A stretch of 45,601 nucleotides of DNA. Source: a virus. Below the pieces are notes generated by a model. The model worked only from the letters and a program-made list of their open reading frames with translations, did not search any database and was not told the origin of the DNA. Positions 25,645 to 33,045 of the stretch are shown piece by piece. Made by a program: the position numbers and the translations under genes. Positions within the stretch are counted from its first letter, which is position 1. Every line of letters starts with the position of its first letter. The DNA lies in the IMG/VR virus record IMGVR_UViG_3300030202_001209, positions 1 to 45,601 of that record; one strand, given 5' to 3'.

Positions 25645-26591
25645 ACATATTAGTAACTGGCTGTGCTGGTTTTGTAGGGTCACATCTTACAGAACATTTA
25701 CTTAATAAAGGGCATACTGTTTACGGTATAGATAATTTATTAACGGGACAAGAAAAAAATGTAGGCAATATTCATAGATTTATTGCAGGAGATATATCTA
25801 ATTCTTCTGATGTAAATAAAATAGATATGGGAGGTCCTATTGATTTAATTTATAATTTAGCTTGTCCTGCAAGTCCTGATCACTACATAAAACATTCCAT
25901 AAAAACTTTAGACACTTGTTATATGGGAACTAAAAATATTTTAGAGTTAGCTAAAAAACATAACTCAATAGTTATTCATACTTCTACATCAGAAGTATAT
26001 GGTAACCCTGATCATACACCTCAAGAAGAAGATTATTATGGAAGTGTAAATTCTTTTGGACCAAGAGCGTGTTATGACGAGGGAAAGAGAGTGGCAGAAG
26101 CACTTATTTATGAATACATAAGATTATATAAATTAGATATTAAGGTAGCAAGATTATTTAATACTTACGGACCTCGTATGTCTGTTAACGATGGACGTGT
26201 CGTATCTAATTTTATATGTGCTGCATTACAAGATAAAGAATTATTACTTTATGGTAATGGCATGCAATCTCGTTCTTTCTGCTATATCTCTGATACAATA
26301 CATGCTTTATTAGATTTAGCACAGACTACTAAATTAAATAAGCCTGTTAACATTGGGAATCCTGATGAGAAAAAAATATACAATATAGCAGAATTAATTA
26401 TAAGAATGACTAATTCTAAATCAGGAATCATGACAGTAGCACATAAAAAAGACGATCCATTACAACGATGTCCTAATATAGAAAGAATTAATATGTTAAT
26501 AGGTTGGCACCCTAAAGTAACATTATCAGAAGGACTAGAGAAAACCATAGAGTATTTTAGAAAATGTTTAACAGATCAAACACAAACGTAA
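25641..26591 (+). CDS. UDP-glucuronate decarboxylase-like sugar-nucleotide enzyme
   Basis: 316 residues, extended short-chain dehydrogenase/reductase. Visible are VTGCAGFVGSHL (GxxGxxG, NAD binding), LACPASPDHYIKHSIKT, TSTSEVYGNP, and the catalytic Tyr146/Lys150 in CYDEGK. The LACPASP...IKT...TSTSEVYG...GPR(A/S)CYDEGKR signature is that of UDP-xylose synthases (UDP-glucuronate to UDP-xylose), more specific than general epimerases. Product would be UDP-xylose, a pentose donor. Placed among replication and base-modification genes rather than with capsule genes, it suggests a donor for DNA glycosylation. Overlaps the next gene by 28 nt. Confidence 0.82.
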   Translation: MNILVTGCAGFVGSHLTEHLLNKGHTVYGIDNLLTGQEKNVGNIHRFIAGDISNSSDVNKIDMGGPIDLIYNLACPASPDHYIKHSIKTLDTCYMGTKNILELAKKHNSIVIHTSTSEVYGNPDHTPQEEDYYGSVNSFGPRACYDEGKRVAEALIYEYIRLYKLDIKVARLFNTYGPRMSVNDGRVVSNFICAALQDKELLLYGNGMQSRSFCYISDTIHALLDLAQTTKLNKPVNIGNPDEKKIYNIAELIIRMTNSKSGIMTVAHKKDDPLQRCPNIERINMLIGWHPKVTLSEGLEKTIEYFRKCLTDQTQT

Positions 26592-28078
26592 TATTAGGTC
26601 CTCCAGGAACTGGTAAAACTACTTCATTACTTAATAAGCTTGAGGCTGAAATAGAAGGAGGAGTTAAACCTCGCACTATTGGTTTCGTTAGTTTTACTCG
26701 TAGAGCCATTAAAGAATCAAGAGAAAGAACTATTGCTAGATTTGATATAAATGAAGAAACAGATTTAGATTATTTTAGAACACTTCATAGTATTTGTTTT
26801 CGTTCTTTAGGATTAAATGGAGAACAAATATTTAAAGGAAGTCATGTTACTGAGTTTAAAAAGCTTTTAAAAATAGACATGTCTGGTGGAATAGAAGAAG
26901 ATGAAATAGTTACATCAGGAATTAAAATAGGTGATAAGATGTTGTTTTGCGATCAATTAGCTAGAGCAATGATGAAACCTTTAAGAGATACTTGGAGAAG
27001 TTTAGATTGCGAATACTCTTGGAAAGAACAAGAATTATTTTCTAATACATTTAGAAAGTTTAAAGAAAAAAGAGGTCTATCAGATTTTACTGATATGCTT
27101 ATAACTTTCTTAAAAGATGGCGTAGCACCTCCACTAAAAGTTTTATTTGTTGACGAAGCACAAGATTTAACTATACTGCAGTGGAAAGTAGTAAGTAAGT
27201 TAGTTGAGAACTGCGATAGATTATATATTGCAGGAGATGATGATCAAACTATTTATAAATGGGCAGGGGCAGATATTGATACATTTTTAAATCTTCAAGG
27301 TAATATTGAAGTGCTTCCTTATAGTTATAGGTTACCTTCTAAAGTTTATGATTTAGCAATCGAGATTAGCTCACGTATTAAAAACAGATTTGCAAAAGAG
27401 TGGAAAAGCAGAAAAGAAGAAGGCACTGTTAATTATGTATCTGCAGTAGAATATATAGACATGAAAGAAGGATCATGGCTCATCCTCTCTCGGTATAACT
27501 ATCAACTTTATGCTATACAAAAGTTTCTAAAAACTCAAGGATTTGTGTTTGAAAATAAGTACGGAGGGTTTAAAGCTAATAAACATGTTCAAGGAATTAG
27601 AGCATGGAAGAAATTAATGAATAGTGAAAAAATTGTATACGAAGAAATAAAAAAATTATATTCTTGTTTACGCACAGGAAGTGGTATAGAAAGAGGATTT
27701 AAGAATTTAAAGACAGTTGATCAAAAAGAAGAATATAACTTAGAAAGTTTAAAAATGAGTCATGGATTAAAAGCTAAAGGTAAATGGCAAGAAGCATTAG
27801 AGATGATTCCAGAAGAAGATAAATATTATTATGAAGCTTTAGAAAAAACTGGGGATATAAATGAAGATAATCCTAGAATTAGATTAAGCACTATACACGG
27901 AAGTAAAGGAGCAGAAGCAGATAATGTAGTTTTACTTACTGATGTTTCTTATAAAACTTGGAAAAATTTAGTTAAAGATGACGATGATGAGCATCGTGTT
28001 TTTTATGTTGGAATTACAAGAGTAAAAAATAATTTATTTATTGTAAATCCTCAAACTGAATATAGCTACAGGATATAA
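26564..28078 (+). CDS. UvrD/PcrA-like superfamily 1 helicase
   Basis: 504 residues. Motif I GPPGTGKTT (12-20), motif Ia SFTRRAIKE, motif II FVDEAQD, motif III GDDDQTIYKWAGAD, motif IV near EVLPYSYRLP, motif V STIHGSKGAEADNVVLL and motif VI FYVGITRVK are all present. At 504 residues it lacks the long 1B/2B insertions of full-length UvrD (about 720). Likely 3'-5' translocation with a role in replication or recombination. It starts inside the upstream gene and ends 1 nt before the methyltransferase. Confidence 0.9.
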   Translation: MFNRSNTNVILGPPGTGKTTSLLNKLEAEIEGGVKPRTIGFVSFTRRAIKESRERTIARFDINEETDLDYFRTLHSICFRSLGLNGEQIFKGSHVTEFKKLLKIDMSGGIEEDEIVTSGIKIGDKMLFCDQLARAMMKPLRDTWRSLDCEYSWKEQELFSNTFRKFKEKRGLSDFTDMLITFLKDGVAPPLKVLFVDEAQDLTILQWKVVSKLVENCDRLYIAGDDDQTIYKWAGADIDTFLNLQGNIEVLPYSYRLPSKVYDLAIEISSRIKNRFAKEWKSRKEEGTVNYVSAVEYIDMKEGSWLILSRYNYQLYAIQKFLKTQGFVFENKYGGFKANKHVQGIRAWKKLMNSEKIVYEEIKKLYSCLRTGSGIERGFKNLKTVDQKEEYNLESLKMSHGLKAKGKWQEALEMIPEEDKYYYEALEKTGDINEDNPRIRLSTIHGSKGAEADNVVLLTDVSYKTWKNLVKDDDDEHRVFYVGITRVKNNLFIVNPQTEYSYRI

Positions 28079-28079
28079 T

Positions 28080-28748
28080 ATGGATATAAAATTAAAATAT
28101 TTAAATAATTTTGAAAAGAAAATAAATAATGATATTTATAGCGAGCCTAAATCTCAATTACATTATAGCGTAATAGAGCCACAAGCTCAAAACTTTTTAA
28201 ATCAATTTGGAATTAAAGAAGATAAGTCAGTTATAGATGTAGGTTGTGGAGATGGTTATTTTTTATCTCTTTTACAAACAGCAGGATTTAAAAATTTAGT
28301 TGGCATAAATAAAAATGACGAAGATATAAAAAACTGTGCTAACTATGAATTAAAAGATATTAGAAAAACTGATATGACTTTTACAGGGATAAAAGAAAAT
28401 TTTGACGCTTTATGGTGTAGACATGTATTAGAGCATAGTCCGTATCCATATTTAACTTTACATGAATTTAATCGTTTAATTAAAATGAATGGTCATGCTT
28501 ACATAGAAGTTCCTGAAGCTGAAGGATATGTTAAACACGAGAATAATGCAAATCATTACTCTATGTTAACGAAAAGAAATTGGGTATCTTTAATTTTACG
28601 TTGTGGATTTGATATAAATAAAATACAAGATATTGATTTAAGTATAAAAAATCCAGAATTTCAAGATGGGAATCCTTATCCAGAACAATGGTGGGCTTTC
28701 TATTTAACTAAAACAGTCGAATTAAACTTTATGAAAGGAGAGTTATGA
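28080..28748 (+). CDS. class I SAM-dependent methyltransferase
   Basis: 222 residues. Motif I VIDVGCGDGYFLSLL and the post-I loop INKNDED, then FDALWCRHVLEHSPYPYLTL (Methyltransf_11-type) are clear. The C-terminal HYSMLTKRNWVSLILRCGF block is typical of small-molecule or sugar methyltransferases from surface-polysaccharide clusters. Substrate unknown. Between a helicase and a cytosine methyltransferase, close to the sugar-nucleotide gene, it could methylate a sugar or modified nucleotide, which is speculative. Confidence 0.75.
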   Translation: MDIKLKYLNNFEKKINNDIYSEPKSQLHYSVIEPQAQNFLNQFGIKEDKSVIDVGCGDGYFLSLLQTAGFKNLVGINKNDEDIKNCANYELKDIRKTDMTFTGIKENFDALWCRHVLEHSPYPYLTLHEFNRLIKMNGHAYIEVPEAEGYVKHENNANHYSMLTKRNWVSLILRCGFDINKIQDIDLSIKNPEFQDGNPYPEQWWAFYLTKTVELNFMKGEL

Positions 28749-29803
28749 AAGCAATAGGAAGTTATATATTTGCCGGTGGATTTACTATCGGCGTTAAAAA
28801 ACATTTTGATATTGAAGCACATTTAGAAGGCGATGGATATGGAGCTGATACATTTAGTTTAAATTATCCAGAAATACCAGTTTTTGTTGGTCCAGAAGAT
28901 TGGCCTACAGAAAAATATAAAGATAAAATAGATTTTGTATATGGTAATCCTCCGTGCGCTCCTTGGAGTACATTAGGTTCGGGAAGTAAAGGTGCAGATG
29001 GTTGGAAAACTGACCCTCGTATTAGTTGTTGGAATGATGTATTCTCTTTACTTTATAAAATAAAACCTAAAGCTTTAGCGATTGAGTCAGTTCCCCGTGT
29101 TTACGCAGAAACAGGAGGTAGACCAATGATAATGGATTTTACTAGAAAAGCTAATGAAGAAGGATATGCAGTTACACACTTATTGATTGACGGGCAATAT
29201 ACTGGGTTACCTCACTCAAGAAAAAGATTTTTCTTTATAGCACATAAAGGAAATTTTAATCCTCCTGCCCCTAACTGGAACCCTGCACCAAATGTAGGAG
29301 AAGTATTAGATGAATTAAAAGCAGATGGAATTGACGCAGGGCACACAGCAAGTTTAAGTGAAAGTGAAATGAAATTAACTAAACTGGCTAAACCTGGTGA
29401 ATCATTAAGAAATATATGGGAAAGTCTAAATCCACCAGAAACTTGGAAAAGGTCAACTAAAGGAAGAAAAGGAGTTATAGGCAGACCTCAATTTATGAAA
29501 TGGAGATTAACTAGAGAACAGATAATGGGAGTTATTGCTGGAAGTTTTTCTATACATCCAGAAGAAGATAGGCTTTTAGGAATACAAGAATTATGTGCTT
29601 TCTCTGGCTATCCGACAGATTATAAATTTGCTGGAGCAAAATCAGGGTGGCCTAGTTTATTAGCTAGAGGAGTGATGCCGCCAGTAGGTGAATGGGTAGC
29701 TAGAAATGTAAAAACAATGATTGAGTCAAATCAACCTTTTGAAGTTAATCACAAAATTATTGATTACCGTAAACCAACAACAGGAGATTTATTTAATGCT
29801 TAA
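28745..29803 (+). CDS. C5-cytosine methyltransferase-like protein
   Basis: 352 residues. The fold order of Dcm enzymes is recognisable though divergent: N-terminal IFAGGFTIGVKKHFD (motif I region), motif IV YGNPPCAPWSTLGSG with the nucleophile Cys71, motif VI AIESVPRV (Glu114), and motif VIII DGQYTGLPHSRKRFFFIA. Motif IX/X are weak. It would methylate cytosine C5 in DNA. In a phage that also seems to make 5-hydroxymethyl-dCMP this is paradoxical. It may act on host DNA, on residual cytosine, or on another base. Starts in an ATGA overlap with the upstream methyltransferase. Confidence 0.72.
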   Translation: MKAIGSYIFAGGFTIGVKKHFDIEAHLEGDGYGADTFSLNYPEIPVFVGPEDWPTEKYKDKIDFVYGNPPCAPWSTLGSGSKGADGWKTDPRISCWNDVFSLLYKIKPKALAIESVPRVYAETGGRPMIMDFTRKANEEGYAVTHLLIDGQYTGLPHSRKRFFFIAHKGNFNPPAPNWNPAPNVGEVLDELKADGIDAGHTASLSESEMKLTKLAKPGESLRNIWESLNPPETWKRSTKGRKGVIGRPQFMKWRLTREQIMGVIAGSFSIHPEEDRLLGIQELCAFSGYPTDYKFAGAKSGWPSLLARGVMPPVGEWVARNVKTMIESNQPFEVNHKIIDYRKPTTGDLFNA

Positions 29804-30176
29804 AGATATTGAAGAATTCCATAAAAAATTTGGATTTAAAAAAAGACAGGGTATCAAAAATAATAAAGATTTGGTAGACTTTCGGATTAAATTCTTAGAA
29901 GAAGAATTAAGAGAATTTAAAGAAGCAATTAAAGAAGAAGATGATGCGAAGGCATTAGATGCTTTAGTTGATTTAACTTATGTGGCTATCGGGACGGCTT
30001 ATCTATTTGATTATCCTTTCTGGGTTGCATGGACAGAAGTACAGAAAGCAAATATGGCAAAAGTAAGACAAGAAAGTGAACGTTCTAAATTTGATGTAAC
30101 TAAACCTAAGGGTTGGAAAGCACCTAATATAGAGCAAGTTATTAAAACATTTAAAAAGTGGAGTGCATGGTCATGA
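29796..30176 (+). CDS. MazG-like NTP pyrophosphohydrolase
   Basis: 126 residues from ATG 29796, which overlaps the upstream stop and has the RBS CAGGAGAT; an in-frame earlier start would add 25 unrelated residues. An all-alpha NTP-PPase core is visible: FRIKFLEEELREFKEAIKEE and DALVDLTYVAIGTAYLFDY supply the ExxE...DxxD metal-binding set. This superfamily includes MazG and T4 dCTPase (gp56). Next to a dCMP hydroxymethylase-like gene it may remove dCTP, or clean the pool, so that modified dCTP is used; substrate is inferred. Confidence 0.72.
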   Translation: MLKDIEEFHKKFGFKKRQGIKNNKDLVDFRIKFLEEELREFKEAIKEEDDAKALDALVDLTYVAIGTAYLFDYPFWVAWTEVQKANMAKVRQESERSKFDVTKPKGWKAPNIEQVIKTFKKWSAWS

Positions 30177-31219
30177 AAGTATTAGTAACAGGATTTACTG
30201 CGAAAGGTATAGGTAGTGGTAAAAATGTATTAGAGATTGCAACAGCAGCTAATTGTTTACCTAGAGCATTAAGAGAATGTGGAATAGAAGTTGATCATAG
30301 ACCAGTTACTCCTGGAGACGATATATCCGAATACGATAAAGTAGTTGTATTTGCTTTTGCTCCTAATTCTTTACCATCATCTTATTTATATGGAGGTCTT
30401 TATACTTTATTAAAAAGACCTGACGCATACATAGCATTAGATGATTGGCAAACTAAAGATATAAAACAAGGGTGCGGTACTTTTGCACGTGATGGCCATT
30501 GGCGATTATGGAAAAGAGTAAGTAAAGCAGGTAATTCTGTTGGTAAAAAATTCTTTAATGAAGCACAGCCCTATAAAAAAGAAATGGAAGATTTAATTAC
30601 TCAATTAGCTTTTGAACAGTGGCCATACAGAGTTCTAGCACCAGTTTATAATGGTGGAGATGTATGGCAATTAGGAATAGATTCCACAGAAATTATACCG
30701 TGGGATCCAACTCCTGTTACTGATAGTTATAAAGCAGGAAGTAAATATGATCAATCTTTATTTTCAAGAATAGATAAACATACAGGTCCTAAAAGTAAAG
30801 AATGGATAATGGCTTCGTTAATTCAAAAACAAAGTTGGTTTAAACGTCAGCATTTTGATTGGAAAGTAACGTGTTATGGTAATCCTAATCTAGGTCAAGA
30901 ACGATTAACTGAACCCGAATTATATAATGAATATCTAAGAGTAAGAGGAATATTAATACCTCCTCATTATCATACGATAAAAGGTAGCGGTTGGTGGAGA
31001 GTTCGTTATGGAATGATAGCAGACGCAGGTTGTATTGCTTATGGAGAACAAGAAGAAACTAAACTTTTTGGCGATTCATATAGAATTCATCATAGCGATA
31101 TAGAGAGAATGACCGATAAAGAATTAGATGATTTAGCTAAAGCGCAAAAAGAAGATTTTAATTTTACAGTATGGAATAAAAATAGATTAAATACGTTTAT
31201 CGGAGATTACTTTTTATGA
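30173..31219 (+). CDS. GT-B glycosyltransferase resembling T4 DNA beta-glucosyltransferase
   Basis: 348 residues from ATG 30173 (ATGA overlap; a GTG at 30158 is less likely). The layout matches T4 Bgt. An N-terminal MKVLVTGF strand is followed by a helix (NCLPRALRECGIEVDHR, compare LFKVISEMGLNVDI). Then come ISEYDKVVVFAF and AYIALDDWQTK, whose Asp90/91 is in the position of the Bgt catalytic Asp100. In the C-terminal half, CYGNPNLGQ resembles FFGNA, and WWRVRYGMIADAGCIAYGEQ resembles LRVWETMASDAVMLIDEE. The equivalent of Bgt Glu272 is not conserved. This is my motif-level comparison, not a computed alignment. Substrate probably hydroxymethylcytosine in DNA, donor unknown. Confidence 0.5.
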   Translation: MKVLVTGFTAKGIGSGKNVLEIATAANCLPRALRECGIEVDHRPVTPGDDISEYDKVVVFAFAPNSLPSSYLYGGLYTLLKRPDAYIALDDWQTKDIKQGCGTFARDGHWRLWKRVSKAGNSVGKKFFNEAQPYKKEMEDLITQLAFEQWPYRVLAPVYNGGDVWQLGIDSTEIIPWDPTPVTDSYKAGSKYDQSLFSRIDKHTGPKSKEWIMASLIQKQSWFKRQHFDWKVTCYGNPNLGQERLTEPELYNEYLRVRGILIPPHYHTIKGSGWWRVRYGMIADAGCIAYGEQEETKLFGDSYRIHHSDIERMTDKELDDLAKAQKEDFNFTVWNKNRLNTFIGDYFL

Positions 31220-31821
31220 AAGACACGGAGAATATAGTTAAAGGTATAATTATAGTAGAAGGTGCAGACTGTACTGGTAAAACTACTTTAACAAATTTAC
31301 TTCGTAAAAAATTTAAAGCACGTTATATGCATTTACGAATCCATAAGAAAATGGAAATATGGCATAGAGCAACTGTTCGTAGAGCAATAAGATTAGCTAA
31401 AGATGAGTTAGTTGTAATAGATAGACATTGGCCATCAGAAGAAGTTTATTCTTACGAAAGAGCAGATGGTCCAGAATATAATCCTACTAAGTTGTATAAA
31501 AAATTAAAGAAAGCAAATACTTTATATGTATGGTGCGCACCAGAAGATAGTGCTAGAGTTATAAAAGTACATAGAAAAAAGAAAGAAGAACGGCATGAAG
31601 AATATAGTGATATTACTCGAATTGTCGATAGATACAAACGTTCATGGTATGGTTTAAACTATGAGCATGATAACTTTCTTAAATCTCTTGGAGAGTTAAG
31701 ATGGCGAAAAAACTTCATACGATATGACGTTTTTAAAGAAGGTCATAAGATTGACGATAAGTCTTATGATATAATTAATCGACTACGATATTTGAGAGGA
31801 GAATCAGTATGGACGGTTTAG
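31216..31821 (+). CDS. deoxynucleoside monophosphate kinase (thymidylate-kinase-like)
   Basis: 201 residues. P-loop VEGADCTGKTT (16-24), DRHWPSEEVYS equivalent to the DR motif of thymidylate kinase, and a Lys/Arg/Glu-rich lid (RKKKEERHEEYSDITR). Next to the hydroxymethylase gene (13-nt overlap) it fits the role of T4 gp1, which phosphorylates hydroxymethyl-dCMP on the way to the triphosphate; it could also be an ordinary dTMP kinase. Confidence 0.72.
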   Translation: MKDTENIVKGIIIVEGADCTGKTTLTNLLRKKFKARYMHLRIHKKMEIWHRATVRRAIRLAKDELVVIDRHWPSEEVYSYERADGPEYNPTKLYKKLKKANTLYVWCAPEDSARVIKVHRKKKEERHEEYSDITRIVDRYKRSWYGLNYEHDNFLKSLGELRWRKNFIRYDVFKEGHKIDDKSYDIINRLRYLRGESVWTV

Positions 31822-32609
31822 CAGCAGATAATGTTTGGAACGATGCTATTTTAGACATTCAAAGTGGAATAGAATCCGCACCTCGTGGTATGAAAACACG
31901 AGAAAAAATAAATCATACTACGATGTGCGATATGAGATACCCTATCGTTACTAACACAAGAAGATTATTAGGCTATAAATTTATGGCACAAGAAGCTTAT
32001 TGGATATTAAGTGGTGATAATAGATTAAGTACAATAGAGCCTTACTCTAAGATGATTGGTAAATTTAGTGATGATAAGTATTTCTTTCGAGGGGCATATG
32101 GTCCTAAAATTATAGACCAACTTCAGTATGTATGCAGATCATTAAAAGAAGATAGAAACACGAGACAAGCAGTTATAAATATTTGGAGAGAAAGTCCTTA
32201 CGATACTAATGATATACCTTGCACGGTATCTTTTCAGTTTTTAATTCGTCAAGATAAATTACATGTCATAGCTAACATGAGGTCTAACGATTTATGGTTA
32301 GGTTGGCCTTATGATAATTTTAATTTTTCTATGCTTGGCGCATACGTTGCTTTATTATTAAAAGACATTTATAATATAGAAGTAGGATTAGGAATAACGA
32401 CTATTAATGCAGGGTCCCGTCATCTATACGAGCCTGATTTTGAATCAGCAGATATGTGTACTCGTTCTAATTATGAAGATTATGTGAACTATAAACCATT
32501 GAATTTAAAGGAATATAATAGTGCATCTGATTTCGTACATTTTTTAGGACAAGCTAATCATATGGATTATAGTGGGTTTGGACATGAACTTTTCAGCAAG
32601 GCCAAGTAA
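31809..32609 (+). CDS. thymidylate-synthase-family enzyme, predicted dCMP hydroxymethylase
   Basis: 266 residues. TS-family motifs are complete: EAYWILSGDNR (Glu62), IPCTVSFQFLI (nucleophile Cys138), NMRSNDLWLG (Arg158, Ser159, Asp161) and INAGSRHLY (His205, Tyr207). The residue that reads the pyrimidine is Asp169 in WPYDN, where thymidylate synthases have Asn (PFN; E. coli Asn177). Asp here is the hallmark of dCMP-specific enzymes such as T4 gp42, and NMRSND and the GSxH(L/V)Y segment also match gp42. So the product is probably 5-hydroxymethyl-dCMP, or 5-methyl-dCMP. A good RBS (GAGGAGAA) precedes the ATG. Confidence 0.72.
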   Translation: MDGLAADNVWNDAILDIQSGIESAPRGMKTREKINHTTMCDMRYPIVTNTRRLLGYKFMAQEAYWILSGDNRLSTIEPYSKMIGKFSDDKYFFRGAYGPKIIDQLQYVCRSLKEDRNTRQAVINIWRESPYDTNDIPCTVSFQFLIRQDKLHVIANMRSNDLWLGWPYDNFNFSMLGAYVALLLKDIYNIEVGLGITTINAGSRHLYEPDFESADMCTRSNYEDYVNYKPLNLKEYNSASDFVHFLGQANHMDYSGFGHELFSKAK

Positions 32610-33045
32610 ACACGAAACTTTTTTAGACATCGCTAAGACTGTCTCGGAACAAGCAACATGCATCCGGCGTAACGTTGGATGTGTGTTAGTCAATTCTAAA
32701 AATCATATTCTTGCTACAGGATATAATGGAGTTCCTGCAGGAGCAGTACACTGTTTAGATTTACCATGTAGTGGAGCAGAGTTTCCATCAGGAGAAGGAT
32801 TAAATTCTTGCGAAGCGATTCACGCAGAACAGAATGCATTACTTCAATGTAAAGATATTTATGATATTGAAAAATGTTACTGCACAGTAAGTCCATGTAT
32901 GACGTGTGTAAAATTATTATTAAATACTTCTTGTAGTATTTTAATTTTTCCTACTTTATATACAGACGTAGAACCATTAGAACTTTGGAAAAAATCAGAA
33001 AGAGAGTATATTATTTATGAACGACCTATTCAAACCCGCCAGTAA
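32584..33045 (+). CDS. dCMP deaminase
   Basis: 153 residues from ATG 32584 (a GTG four codons upstream is also possible). N-terminal RPSKHETFLDIAKTVSEQAT then RRNVGCVLVN are standard. The zinc site HAEQNAL (His80, Glu82) and PCMTCVK (Cys105, Cys108) is intact. It converts dCMP to dUMP, feeding thymidylate synthesis, and in hydroxymethylcytosine phages it balances the C/T pool. It starts within the hydroxymethylase gene (26-nt overlap), consistent with coupled expression, and overlaps the polymerase by 29 nt. Confidence 0.92.
   Translation: MNFSARPSKHETFLDIAKTVSEQATCIRRNVGCVLVNSKNHILATGYNGVPAGAVHCLDLPCSGAEFPSGEGLNSCEAIHAEQNALLQCKDIYDIEKCYCTVSPCMTCVKLLLNTSCSILIFPTLYTDVEPLELWKKSEREYIIYERPIQTRQ

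Noticed and set aside
31809-32609. Calling this gene an ordinary thymidylate synthase
   Set aside because: The family is right, but the Asn that recognises dUMP is replaced by Asp169 and NMRSND/GSxHLY resemble T4 dCMP hydroxymethylase, so the simple name would mislead.
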